Origin: Mesonia phycicola
GTDB lineage: Bacteria; Bacteroidota; Bacteroidia; Flavobacteriales; Flavobacteriaceae
DNA length: 64,000 nucleotides
Reading direction: 5' to 3'
Assembly (NCBI RefSeq): GCF_900141885.1
Contig: NZ_FQYY01000001.1
Span: 124,001-188,000, forward strand
In this document: positions 56,277-64,000 of the stretch, piece by piece
Layout: every line of letters starts with the position of its first letter
How positions within the stretch are numbered: position 1 is the first letter of the stretch
Translations under genes and position numbers: made by a program
The notes under the pieces: generated by a model
Seen by the model: the letters and a program-made list of their open reading frames with translations, nothing else
Told to the model about the DNA's origin: nothing
Databases searched by the model: none

Positions 56277-57728
56277 TTACTTCTCTTCTACTCGTTTGAG
56301 TAAAGCTTTAATAATTTGTTGGTAAACTTCATCTCCATAATACATATCTTCTACTCCAAAATCGATATTTGGATTATCGTTAATCTCAATTACCAATGGC
56401 TGTCCATTAACTTCTTTTATATCTATACCATATAAACCTAAGCCCATAATTTTAGCAGATTTTACCGCAACATCAATAATGTTTTGCGGTACATTTTCTA
56501 TCGCCAAACAATCGGCATTCCCATCTTGGTCTTCTTTATCTTCTGCAGCCCAATTATAAATTTGCCAATGCCCTTTTGCCATATAATAACGGCATGCATA
56601 AAACGGTTTTCCGTCTAAAATACCTATACGCCAATCGTAGTCTGATGGTGTATACTCTTGCGCTATAATTAAATCTGAGGTTTTCAGCATTTCTTTCACC
56701 AAGTCTAAATACTCCATTTTGGTTTGAGCTTTTTTTACTCCAAATGAAAAGGTAGAATCGGGACTTTTTAAAACACACGGTAACTTTACTTCCTCTAACA
56801 CCTGTTGCACATTGTCTAGATGTACAATTTTGGTTTTAGGCGAAGCAATATGCGCATTTTGTAAAGCTTCTGCCATAAATACTTTATTACAGCATTTTAA
56901 AATAGCATCGGGATAATCGATAATAGCTATATTTTCTTGCTGTGCTTTTCTTGCGAATGCGTAAGCTTCGTTATTTACTTCTGTACTTTGACGAATAAAT
57001 AAAGCATCGAAAGCCGAAAGCCGAGAAAGATCTTTTGGAGAAACTATCTCTACGTAAAAATTATTTTTTTCTGCAACCTCTATAAACTTTTTTAAAGCTT
57101 TAGTATTACTTGGTGGTGCAGGGTCTTTATCGTTTACTAAAATAGCTAAATCGTACAAAAACTTTGAAGGCTTTGCAGTATCATAACGTTTTTTGGCAAA
57201 ATACTGAAGCGCAAATTGCTCGACACTAGTTTTATGTTCTTGCGGAATTTCTGCATACGCAATCGCACGAATATGTTGAATATTCCATTTATGAGTGAAA
57301 TTAAATTTTACTCGTAAAAAAGGTATTTGAAAATTTTTAAAAAAAGTTGCGCTCAGCTCTTTGTATTTTTGAGCCACGTTTTGCCCAAAATAAATACTAA
57401 GTACAAACTCTCTAGATTTGATACTTTTTAAACTCTGCTGAATTAAATCTTCAAATTCTTCTGAAATTATCTTTACCAATTTTGGCGCACGTAAATCTAC
57501 CAAATTTTTACTATTAGGAATAGGCGAATGCCCTCTTGCCTCTGCTAAAAGAGAAACATAATACCCTTTAGATTGGTATGAATAATCTTTACAAAGATTA
57601 AAAACCCGAAAGTTTTTTTGGCTCGCAAAATCTGCATTAGTAAGGTACTCTTGAGCCGAAATTACCTGAATGTTTTCTGCTAGAAACTTCCAAGATTTAG
57701 GATTGTCTACGACAATATATTTATTCAT
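56277..57728 (-). CDS. RimK-type ATP-grasp ligase with RLAN-like N-terminal domain
   Basis: 483 residues. The first 190 residues (YIVVDNPKSWKFLAENIQVI, KGYYVSLLAEARGHSPIPNS, KWNIQHIRAIAY) look like the RimK-like ATP-grasp N-terminal domain (RLAN). The rest is an ATP-grasp ligase: FDALFIRQSTEVN, CVLKSPDSTFSFGVKKA, IIAQEYTPSDYDWRIGILDG and GLGLYGIDIKEVNGQPLVIEINDNPN (metal ligands). RimK enzymes add amino acids to a peptide or protein end. It is the first gene of the three-gene set. Confidence 0.88.
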   Translation of the reverse strand: MNKYIVVDNPKSWKFLAENIQVISAQEYLTNADFASQKNFRVFNLCKDYSYQSKGYYVSLLAEARGHSPIPNSKNLVDLRAPKLVKIISEEFEDLIQQSLKSIKSREFVLSIYFGQNVAQKYKELSATFFKNFQIPFLRVKFNFTHKWNIQHIRAIAYAEIPQEHKTSVEQFALQYFAKKRYDTAKPSKFLYDLAILVNDKDPAPPSNTKALKKFIEVAEKNNFYVEIVSPKDLSRLSAFDALFIRQSTEVNNEAYAFARKAQQENIAIIDYPDAILKCCNKVFMAEALQNAHIASPKTKIVHLDNVQQVLEEVKLPCVLKSPDSTFSFGVKKAQTKMEYLDLVKEMLKTSDLIIAQEYTPSDYDWRIGILDGKPFYACRYYMAKGHWQIYNWAAEDKEDQDGNADCLAIENVPQNIIDVAVKSAKIMGLGLYGIDIKEVNGQPLVIEINDNPNIDFGVEDMYYGDEVYQQIIKALLKRVEEK

Positions 57729-57801
57729 TTACTTTATTAAAAAACCGAGTAAATGTAATTTAAAATTGAATTGAAAAATTAAAATTATTCATAAATTAAA
57801 T

Positions 57802-57837
57802 AAAAAAAACCTCTATTTTCATAGAGGCTTTTTTTTG
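57802..57837. terminator. terminator behind yaaA
   Basis: Stem CCTCTAT / ATAGAGG, loop TTTC, with A- and T-runs, 24 nt behind the yaaA stop. It also separates yaaA from the ligase cassette. Confidence 0.88.
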
Positions 57838-57861
57838 TATAAAGTTTTAATATAAAGTTTC

Positions 57862-58623
57862 TTACCTAATAAAAACTGGTTCATTTTCTTTTTGAGTATG
57901 CTCTTCACTAAATTTATAGGCATCATAATCAAAACCTTTAAGATCGTTTAAGGTTTTAGCATTGGTATCTATAACATAACGAGCCATAGAACCTCTTGCT
58001 TTTTTGGCATAAAAACTAATAATTTTTAGCTTTCCGTTTTTAAAGTCTTTAAATACTGGAGAAATAACTTTTGTTTTAAGTTTTTTTGCATCTACAGCTT
58101 TAAAATATTCGTTACTGGCTAGATTTACAAAAAGTTCATCATTTTCTAACTCGTTATTTAAAGCTTGAGTTACTTGATCTTGCCAAACCTCGTATAGATT
58201 TTTATTATTTTCTATAGATAGTTTGGTTCCCATTTCTAATCGGTAAGGTTGTATTAAGTCTAACGGACGTAATACTCCGTACATTCCAGATAAAATTCTT
58301 AACGTATTTTGTAGTAAATCGATCTTGTTTGCTTCGATAGTGTAAGCGTCTAAACCAGTATAAACATCGCCAGAAAATAAATATGCTGCAGGTCTAGAAT
58401 TTTCTTTAGTATGTTCTTCTTGAAAATCTTGGTAACGCGTATAATTTAAGTCTGCCAATTTATCACTAATCCCCATTAGCTCAGAAATCTCTTTTTTTGT
58501 CATTCTGGCTAACTTTTTATTAATTTTTGTGGCTTGATCTAAAAATTGAGCTTGCGTACCTCTAGTTGTAGGTAATTTACTTTCTTGATCTAATGATTTT
58601 GCTGGAGAAACTACTATTTTCAT
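57862..58623 (-). CDS. yaaA: peroxide stress protein YaaA
   Basis: 253 residues, full length. DUF328/YaaA marks: [84 protein letters not shown]. In E. coli it limits free iron and DNA damage during peroxide stress. Single-gene unit here. Confidence 0.96.
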   Translation of the reverse strand: MKIVVSPAKSLDQESKLPTTRGTQAQFLDQATKINKKLARMTKKEISELMGISDKLADLNYTRYQDFQEEHTKENSRPAAYLFSGDVYTGLDAYTIEANKIDLLQNTLRILSGMYGVLRPLDLIQPYRLEMGTKLSIENNKNLYEVWQDQVTQALNNELENDELFVNLASNEYFKAVDAKKLKTKVISPVFKDFKNGKLKIISFYAKKARGSMARYVIDTNAKTLNDLKGFDYDAYKFSEEHTQKENEPVFIR

Positions 58624-58745
58624 CGATTTAATTTTGAGGTAAATTTAAAATTTATGCAGCTAGATGTAAATAACTTTTTGTTATTTTTTACAATAAAACG
58701 ATAATCAAAAACTATAGTTAATTGTGGTTTTATAATTTTTTGCAA

Positions 58746-58816
58746 TAGGGATAGTAGCAAGCTACCGTGTAGCGCGAATAGCCCGACCCGGAGTTTTTAC
58801 GGAGGGGATTGCCCAG
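58746..58816. repeat. GC-richer intergenic element of a Bacteroidota-wide type
   Basis: A GC-richer island in AT-rich DNA, between rluD and yaaA. It contains GGGATAGTAGCAAGCTACC, GCGCGAATAGCCCGACCCGG and GGGATTGCCCAG. Helices such as TAGC/GCTA and CCG/CGG can form. The run AGCCCGACCC resembles an element I have seen behind many flavobacterial genes (possibly related to the flavo-1 RNA motif, not checked). Confidence 0.45.
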
Positions 58817-58831
58817 AATAGTGATTAAAAT

Positions 58832-58864
58832 AAAAAAAGAAGCATTTTACAATACTTCTTTTTG
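58832..58864 (-). terminator. rluD terminator overlapping the stop codon
   Basis: Stem AAGAAG(C/T)ATT-type with the TAA stop in the loop; T-rich on the minus strand beyond. Confidence 0.7.
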
Positions 58865-59890
58865 GTTTTTTGCGTAGCTACGCCACTTTTCTATACATTG
58901 TTGTATATCTTCTGGTATGTCGGTATTAAAACTCATCCATTTTTTGGTGGTTGGGTGCTCGAAGCCAAGTGTTTTTGCATGCAATGCTTGGCGTGGTAAT
59001 ACTTTAAAACAATTATCTACAAATTGCTTGTATTTGGTAAAAGAGGTTCCTTTTAAAATACGCTCGCCTCCATAACGTTCGTCATTAAATAAAGTATGCC
59101 CAATGTGCTTCATATGCACACGTATTTGGTGTGTACGTCCGGTTTCTAACTTACAAGAAACTAAGGTTACATAACCAAAACGTTCTAAAACTTTGTAATG
59201 TGTTACAGCTGGTTTTCCGTTTTCTGCTTCGTCTCCTTCAAAAACTATGTTTTGTAAACGGTTTTTGGGGTTTCTACCAATATTGCCTTCTACCGTACCT
59301 TCTTCATTTTCTACGTTACCCCAAACTAATGCTACATACTCACGCTCACTAGTTTTATGAAAAAACTGTTGGGTAAGGTGCGTCATAGCTGCTTCTGTTT
59401 TAGCAACTACTAACAATCCGCTGGTATCTTTATCTATACGATGTACCAAGCCGGGACGCTCGCTACTGTTGTTTGGTAAATTTTCAAAATGATAAATCAA
59501 GGCATTAATTAAAGTACCTGAGTAATTACCGTGCCCAGGATGCACTACCATTCCTGCTGGTTTATTTACTACTAAAAGCGCATCATCTTCATAAACCACA
59601 TCTAACGGAATATCTTCTGGCGTTAGTAAATATTCATACGGCGGATGCTCAAAAAGCACTTTTACCTCATCACCGGCTTTTACGCGGTAATTTTGTTTTA
59701 CGGTGTTTCCGTTTACAAATACATTTCCGTTTTTAGCAGCTTGTTGTACTTTATTTCGGGTAGCATTTTCTACAAAATTCATTAAAAATTTATCTACTCG
59801 TAAAGGTTCTTGCCCTTTAGAAGCGGTAAAACTATAATGCTCGTATAAATCGTCGTTTCCGTTATCTTCTATATTATTTTCTTCCTGCAT
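58847..59890 (-). CDS. rluD: 23S rRNA pseudouridine synthase RluD-family
   Basis: 347 residues from the Met at 59890. An upstream in-frame Met would overlap the preceding gene. S4 domain (RVDKFLMNFVENATRNKVQQAA) and catalytic domain with GLVHRIDKDTSGLLVVAKT (Asp nucleophile) and TGRTHQIRVHMKHIGHTL. It modifies uridines in helix 69 of 23S rRNA in relatives. It starts 4 nt behind the PASTA protein gene, as often seen in Bacteroidota next to ddl. Confidence 0.94.
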   Translation of the reverse strand: MQEENNIEDNGNDDLYEHYSFTASKGQEPLRVDKFLMNFVENATRNKVQQAAKNGNVFVNGNTVKQNYRVKAGDEVKVLFEHPPYEYLLTPEDIPLDVVYEDDALLVVNKPAGMVVHPGHGNYSGTLINALIYHFENLPNNSSERPGLVHRIDKDTSGLLVVAKTEAAMTHLTQQFFHKTSEREYVALVWGNVENEEGTVEGNIGRNPKNRLQNIVFEGDEAENGKPAVTHYKVLERFGYVTLVSCKLETGRTHQIRVHMKHIGHTLFNDERYGGERILKGTSFTKYKQFVDNCFKVLPRQALHAKTLGFEHPTTKKWMSFNTDIPEDIQQCIEKWRSYAKNQKEVL

Positions 59891-59894
59891 ACTT

Positions 59895-60464
59895 TTACTC
59901 CGCACTATTATAATTACGGGTACCATCACCCAATACCATATCTATCACTCCTGTCTTTTTCACTTTATCTCCTGCTTTTAATGCTTTACCTTTATATCTT
60001 AATTCTAGTACTACATTTTCTGCAAAATCTGGTTTAAAAGTAACATCTCCTATTTTAAAACCTAATGATAAAAGTTTAGATTCTACTTGACGTCTTGTTA
60101 TTCTTTCAAACTGCGGAATATCTAATTTTGGGTATCCAGACGGATTTAATTTGATATAAATCTTTCTATTTTCTTTTACAAATTTACCTGCTTCTGGCAC
60201 TTGTTCTATTACAGAATACTGCGGATAGTCTGGATTATAATTAGCTGAGTCTTGAATTACTTTTCTTAAATTCATTTCTTCTAATTTTTTATCTACAATA
60301 TCTATAGATAATCTAGATAAATCTGGTACTTCAATACGCTGATCGTGATTAGTAGTGCTATCTAACCAGGCCATAGCTCCAAAAACTAAAATTACGACTA
60401 GTACAATAGCAATTACTATTTGTATTAAAAAGGTTTTACTGAAAATGAATTTTAAAATGCTCAT
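59895..60464 (-). CDS. membrane-anchored PASTA-domain protein
   Basis: 189 residues from the Met at 60464, 20 nt behind a TATCTTTG box. One N-terminal membrane anchor (SILKFIFSKTFLIQIVIAIV), then two to three PASTA domains (EVPDLSRLSIDIVDKKLEEM, VIEQVPEAGKFVKENRKIYI, RRQVESKLLSLGFKIGDV). PASTA domains bind muropeptides or beta-lactams; this protein has no kinase or PBP part. Its place beside ddl suggests a link to cell-wall synthesis. Confidence 0.9.
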   Translation of the reverse strand: MSILKFIFSKTFLIQIVIAIVLVVILVFGAMAWLDSTTNHDQRIEVPDLSRLSIDIVDKKLEEMNLRKVIQDSANYNPDYPQYSVIEQVPEAGKFVKENRKIYIKLNPSGYPKLDIPQFERITRRQVESKLLSLGFKIGDVTFKPDFAENVVLELRYKGKALKAGDKVKKTGVIDMVLGDGTRNYNSAE

Positions 60465-60483
60465 TATTATTAAAATTATTGCG

Positions 60484-60511
60484 CAAAGATATAAAAACAC
60501 CCGTATTTTTG
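60484..60511. promoter_or_regulatory. divergent promoter boxes for PASTA-rluD and ddl
   Basis: On the minus strand TATCTTTG (60491-60484) lies 20 nt before the PASTA start. On the plus strand TATTTTTG (60504-60511) lies 57 nt before ddl. Both fit TAnnTTTG and stand within 30 bp. Confidence 0.5.
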
Positions 60512-60567
60512 TGTGAAATACTTGAAGTGTTATTTTATTATTAAAAACCTTTTAGATAAATTCTACT

Positions 60568-61542
60568 ATGAAAAAAAAAGTTGCCATCGCTATGGGCGGT
60601 TATTCTAGTGAATATAAAATTTCATTGAATAGTGGTGAGTTGGTTTATAAACTTACTAACCGAGATTTGTTTGAGCCTTACCGAGTACATATTTTAGAAG
60701 AAGGTTGGTTTGTAGTGCTTGATAATGGTGAAAAACACTCAATTGATAAAGCTGATTTTTCTGTGGAAATTAACAACGAGAAAATCACATTTGATACGGT
60801 TTTTAATATTATTCATGGTACTCCAGGCGAAGACGGTATTTTTCAGGGCTACTTAGAAATGCTAAATATTCCACAAACAGCTTGCGATTATTACCAAGCG
60901 GCCCTTACTTTTAATAAACGCGATTGCATAAGTATTTTGCGTGCTTATGGTATTAAAACTGCAAAAAACTACTTTTTAAATAAAGGAGACGATTATAACG
61001 AAGATGAAATTATTGAGCGTGTTGGTTTACCTTGTTTTGTAAAAGCCAATAAAGCCGGAAGTAGCTTCGGAATTTCTAAAGTGAAGAAAAAAGAAGACTT
61101 GGAAGCGGCAATTAATTTTTCTTTTGAAGAAGACGAAGAAGTAATTATTGAATCTTTTTTAGACGGAACCGAAGTTTCTGTAGGAGTGATTAATTACAAA
61201 GGAGAAATTATGGCGTTGCCAGTAACCGAGATTATTTCTGAAAATGAATTTTTCGATTATGAAGCGAAATATTTAGGAATGTCTAAAGAAATTACACCAG
61301 CTAATATTTCTGAAGAAGATAGAATTAAAGTACAAAATCAAGCTAAACGTATTTTTCAAGTGTTGAAGCTAAAAGGTCTCACAAGAGCCGAATTTATTTT
61401 TCACGAAGGTGAGCCTCACTTTCTAGAAGTAAATACCAACCCTGGTTTAAGCGAAGCTAGTATTTTACCTCAGCAAGCTAAAGCAGCTGGTATTAGTCTA
61501 ACCGATTTATTTACTAATTTAATGGAAGCTTCTCTATCTTAA
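60568..61542 (+). CDS. ddl: D-alanine--D-alanine ligase
   Basis: 324 residues. Ddl N-terminal MGGYSSEYKISLNSGELVY, then FNIIHGTPGEDGIFQGYLEM, and ATP-grasp parts LPCFVKANKAGSSFGISKVKK, EVIIESFLDGTEVSVGV, RAEFIFHEGEPHFLEVNTNPGLSEASILP. It makes the D-Ala-D-Ala end of peptidoglycan stem peptides. Divergent from the PASTA gene. Confidence 0.97.
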   Translation: MKKKVAIAMGGYSSEYKISLNSGELVYKLTNRDLFEPYRVHILEEGWFVVLDNGEKHSIDKADFSVEINNEKITFDTVFNIIHGTPGEDGIFQGYLEMLNIPQTACDYYQAALTFNKRDCISILRAYGIKTAKNYFLNKGDDYNEDEIIERVGLPCFVKANKAGSSFGISKVKKKEDLEAAINFSFEEDEEVIIESFLDGTEVSVGVINYKGEIMALPVTEIISENEFFDYEAKYLGMSKEITPANISEEDRIKVQNQAKRIFQVLKLKGLTRAEFIFHEGEPHFLEVNTNPGLSEASILPQQAKAAGISLTDLFTNLMEASLS

Positions 61543-61609
61543 GAATTGATTATCTTCCCTAAAAATTTTAGTTTTTCTTAATTGAAAAATACTTAACTAA
61601 TAAAGTAAC

Positions 61610-61640
61610 GTTTTACTGAACTTGATTTCAGTATAACATC
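61610..61640. repeat. short copy of the dispersed hairpin repeat
   Basis: ACTGAA-cttgat-TTCAGT followed by ATAACATC: a short degenerate copy of the element at 10198, between ddl and coaD. Confidence 0.55.
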
Positions 61641-61655
61641 ACTAAATATAAAATT

Positions 61656-62108
61656 ATGAAACGAGCGGTTTTCCCAGGTTCTTTTGATCCCTTAACGTTA
61701 GGACATTACGATATTATTGAACGCGGACTCAAACTTTTTGATGAGATTATCTTAGCCATTGGTGTAAATGCCGATAAAAAATATATGTTCTCTTTAGAGC
61801 AACGCCTTCAATTTTTAGAAGAGACTTTTAAAGATGAACCAAAGATTGTCGTAAAAACTTACGAAGGTTTAACCGTAGATTTCTGTATGAAAGAAAATGC
61901 AGATTTCATCTTACGTGGACTTAGAAATCCTGCCGATTTTGAGTTTGAAAAAGCCATTGCTCACACCAACCGTAAATTACAACAAATTGAAACCGTTTTC
62001 TTATTAACTTCTAGCGGCAAAAGTTATATTTCTTCTTCCATTGTTCGAGATGTAATTAGAAATAATGGGGATTACACTTTGCTGGTCCCAGATGCGGTTA
62101 GGGTTTAG
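61656..62108 (+). CDS. coaD: phosphopantetheine adenylyltransferase
   Basis: 150 residues. Nucleotidyltransferase motif AVFPGSFDPLTLGHYDII (the TxGH form), LRGLRNPADFEFEKAIAHTNR, SSGKSYISSSIVRDV (ISSTxVR-like). It makes dephospho-CoA from phosphopantetheine and ATP. Confidence 0.97.
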   Translation: MKRAVFPGSFDPLTLGHYDIIERGLKLFDEIILAIGVNADKKYMFSLEQRLQFLEETFKDEPKIVVKTYEGLTVDFCMKENADFILRGLRNPADFEFEKAIAHTNRKLQQIETVFLLTSSGKSYISSSIVRDVIRNNGDYTLLVPDAVRV

Positions 62109-62144
62109 AGAATTGGTTAGAAGTTAGATAAATACATCATATTG

Positions 62145-62479
62145 AACTCGATTTTAGAATGACATCAATATAATTCTTAAAAATCTGGGAGACCCAAATC
62201 AAGTTTGGGGTGACGGTAATTTGATAATAAACACTTTACCCTTCGTCATGATGAACTCGATTAATTTCGTTGAATCTTCGATTTCAGCATCGCATCATCA
62301 TAATTTTTTAAAATCTGGATGAGACCCCAAATCAAGTTTGGGGTGACGACAGATTGATAACAAATAATTTACCCTTTACCAGGCAGAACTCGATTAACTC
62401 CGTTGAATCTTCGATTTTAGCATCGCATCAACATAACTCCAAAAAAAATACGAGACCCAAATCAAGTTTGGGATGACTG
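62145..62479. repeat. degenerate tandem array of three hairpin-repeat units
   Basis: Units begin at 62145, 62253 and 62386 with GAACTCGATT and end with the hairpin CCCAAA-TCAAG-TTTGGG plus TGAC. Units 2 and 3 carry an extra TCGTTGAATCTTCGAT-type segment that unit 1 lacks. The whole 392-nt gap between coaD and the next gene is filled by this array; no ORF is seen in it. Confidence 0.8.
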
Positions 62480-62500
62480 TTGTGTTGAGCAATCAAAAAA

Positions 62501-63022
62501 TTATTGCATATACTTTTCTAAAATTGAAACAAGCTCTTCTTCAGTGTGGTTGTAATTAGTTTGCACTACAACTTCATTATTTTTATTAAAAATAATAAAA
62601 CTAGAATATCCCATTTCTTTAAAATCACAACCTTCACAAATACTTTGAATCGTCTTTTTTAAGAAACCCAACAATGGTTTGTCTTTTAAAATATAAAAAG
62701 GCTCTTCATAACCATAATAAAAAAGATGGTCTTTTAAATCTTCTTTATTTTTTTCTTTTGTTTCGCTGATAATAAATAATTCAAAGTTTTTTTGAATTGA
62801 ATTTTTATATAATTTATCTAAATCCGGAAAAATATCTCTACTTGCCGGACAAAATTGATTAAATATAAAAGCTATTTTGTATTCTTTTTCACTCTCAAAA
62901 ATTTCTTCTTTTAATTCTTCTAGCTCTATAAGCTGAATATTAGTTTTAAATACTTCGTTTTGAGCAGTTATAGAATAACAAGCAGTCAAGAAAAAACTAA
63001 TTATAAATAAATACCTCATCAC
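62501..63022 (-). CDS. secreted thioredoxin-fold protein lacking the second redox Cys
   Basis: 173 residues with signal peptide ending in YSITAQ. The body has a thioredoxin-like layout: YKIAFIFNQFCPASRDIFPDL, ELFIISETKEKNKED, GYSSFIIFNKNNEVV. The active site is CPAS instead of CxxC. A further Cys pair, SICEGCDF, lies later. Function unknown; it may be a non-redox or monothiol relative of TlpA. It stands 7 nt behind the next upstream gene. Confidence 0.65.
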   Translation of the reverse strand: MMRYLFIISFFLTACYSITAQNEVFKTNIQLIELEELKEEIFESEKEYKIAFIFNQFCPASRDIFPDLDKLYKNSIQKNFELFIISETKEKNKEDLKDHLFYYGYEEPFYILKDKPLLGFLKKTIQSICEGCDFKEMGYSSFIIFNKNNEVVVQTNYNHTEEELVSILEKYMQ

Positions 63023-63029
63023 GTTAAAT

Positions 63030-63653
63030 TTATTCGCCCCAGCTTCGGTTTACATTTTCTAGAACAAATTTTCGCATATAAGGCGAAAGCTCCCAGCGTT
63101 CTTGTAAATCAATATTAAACAAGATTATTTTAATATTTTCTCCTTTTGCTTTTTGTCGCATAAGTACATTGTACCATTCACTCCAAATATCAACGACTTG
63201 TTGGATTTGCTCATGTTCAAATACACCCCAATTAACTACAAATGTATAATCGTACTTTTTGGGATCGTCGTAATCATTTCCTGTTTTGTAGTGAACAATT
63301 TTTGAGGTCCAAAAATCTAAGCTAGGCTCATTTTTCTCAGGTCTCTTTCTAAGTTTTTTAAAATTCGCCAATTTCTTTTCTGAAGTTATATTGTTTATAG
63401 ACTCTAAAAATTGTCCTTCTTCATTAAACACATAAATTATAGGAGAACGAAGAAATTTAGATTCATAATAAGGTCTAAAACTATTTTCAGAATCTTTGGT
63501 GATATAAATATCTTCTTCCTGAAATGGTAGTTCGTACCTTTCAATATAAGCATCTAAAGAATCTGAATTTTTAAAATTATAGGTGTACTCTTTTTGTGCA
63601 CTTACTGAAAAAGTAATAATGGACACTAATAGTAATATCAATCGATTATTCAT
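63030..63653 (-). CDS. secreted hypothetical protein, tandem paralogue
   Basis: 207 residues, signal peptide MNNRLILLLVSIITFSVSAQ. No known family recognised. The C-terminal 110 residues (KKLANFKKLRKRPEKNEPSL, DYTFVVNWGVFEHEQIQQVV, RQKAKGENIKIILFNIDLQE) are clearly related to the neighbouring partial gene at 63664. Positively charged linker, then a compact alpha/beta domain. It probably lies in one operon with its neighbours (10 nt and 7 nt gaps). Confidence 0.7.
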   Translation of the reverse strand: MNNRLILLLVSIITFSVSAQKEYTYNFKNSDSLDAYIERYELPFQEEDIYITKDSENSFRPYYESKFLRSPIIYVFNEEGQFLESINNITSEKKLANFKKLRKRPEKNEPSLDFWTSKIVHYKTGNDYDDPKKYDYTFVVNWGVFEHEQIQQVVDIWSEWYNVLMRQKAKGENIKIILFNIDLQERWELSPYMRKFVLENVNRSWGE

Positions 63654-63663
63654 ACTATAAATT

Positions 63664-64000
63664 CTAACTTCTATTCAAATTTTCTAAAACATAATTTTGC
63701 CATTTTGGCGATAAATCCCAATGATCTTGAACATCCATATTCAATAAGATTATTCTAATATTTTCGCCATTAGCTTTTTGTCGTGAAAGTACATCATACC
63801 ACTCATTTAAAATATCTATAATCATCGATTTTTGCTCGCCCGTAACAAGCAACCAATTTATTACAAATGTAAAACTGTACTCGTTTTTAGATTGAAAATC
63901 TTTCCCAGTTTCGTAAGGAACAATTTTTTCTGTCAAAAACTCTAAAACAGGCTGATCTTTTTTAGGTTTGCTTTTAATCTTTTTGAAATTACTCAGCTTT
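63664..64000 (-). CDS. hypothetical protein, paralogue of the next gene, cut by window end
   Basis: The frame stays open to the window edge, so the start lies outside. An in-frame TTG at 63936 would give 90 residues, but the codons before it read KLSNFKKIKSKPKKDQPVLE, homologous to the same part of the downstream gene. The domain (YSFTFVINWLLVTGEQKSMI, RQKANGENIRIILLNMDVQD, LSPKWQNYVLENLNRS) is shared with it. Function unknown. Confidence 0.7.
   Translation of the reverse strand, partial: KLSNFKKIKSKPKKDQPVLEFLTEKIVPYETGKDFQSKNEYSFTFVINWLLVTGEQKSMIIDILNEWYDVLSRQKANGENIRIILLNMDVQDHWDLSPKWQNYVLENLNRS

Noticed and set aside
1-64000. tRNA, rRNA, prophage, insertion sequences and restriction or defence genes
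   Set aside because: I saw none; no transposase, integrase, methylase or tRNA-like cloverleaf was recognised in the intergenic parts.

Overview
The window looks like a chromosomal segment of a marine-type member of the Flavobacteriaceae (phylum Bacteroidota). The DNA is AT-rich, Shine-Dalgarno sequences are essentially absent, and several starts are preceded by the Bacteroidota -7 motif TAnnTTTG. Secreted proteins carry type IX secretion (T9SS) sorting domains of both type A and type B. A bacillithiol-linked YtxJ protein, a split transketolase and a Zn-ligand-less Tgt fit the same group. I saw no rRNA, tRNA, CRISPR array, insertion sequence or prophage.

Layout. 1-5.1 kb: end of a lipoprotein gene, a DUF2059-like protein with glyA, fahA and ytxJ. 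5.2-8.8 kb: clpB, a long structured intergenic hairpin, an acyltransferase and a tiny basic protein. 9-13.3 kb: sbcD-sbcC. 13.4-16.5 kb: a 2-oxoacid dehydrogenase E2, a glycosyltransferase and recR. 16.5-26 kb: a minus-strand surface/secretion block (type B T9SS protein, TPR-PD40-OmpA protein, a giant BspA-like repeat protein, an SBBP-like T9SS protein). 26-31.7 kb: Na+/solute symporter, CoA-binding protein, a FabH-like enzyme, and a TetR-UbiB/ABC1 pair. 32-39.6 kb: htpG, two small envelope genes, thrS-infC-rpmI-rplT and a Cof-type HAD phosphatase. 39.6-49.4 kb: YjbQ, an OmpA protein, an asparagine-synthetase-B-like secreted protein, dnaB, accA, tgt-lptF/G and a two-gene transketolase. 49.5-53.6 kb: a DUF2383 stress protein and a CoA-transferase flanked by two paralogous AraC regulators. 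53.8-57.7 kb: an RluE-like pseudouridine synthase and a tight three-gene cassette of RimK-type ATP-grasp ligase, GCS2-type ligase and N-formylglutamate amidohydrolase. 57.8-62.1 kb: yaaA, PASTA protein-rluD, ddl and coaD. 62.1-64 kb: a degenerate repeat array and a run of small secreted proteins with a tandem duplication, cut by the window end.

Most genes are housekeeping. The more unusual signals are: (i) the ATP-grasp/GCS2/amidohydrolase cassette, which looks like an unassigned amide-ligation pathway; (ii) a shared bipartite element in front of clpB and htpG with almost identical spacing, a candidate heat-shock operator; (iii) an infC gene that must start at AUA, and an AraC gene that probably starts at AUU; (iv) a family of dispersed intergenic hairpins whose stems change in a compensatory way while flanks and loop stay conserved; (v) a 110-nt multi-helix inverted repeat behind clpB.

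All function calls come from reading motifs and family resemblance by eye. No database search or folding program was run.
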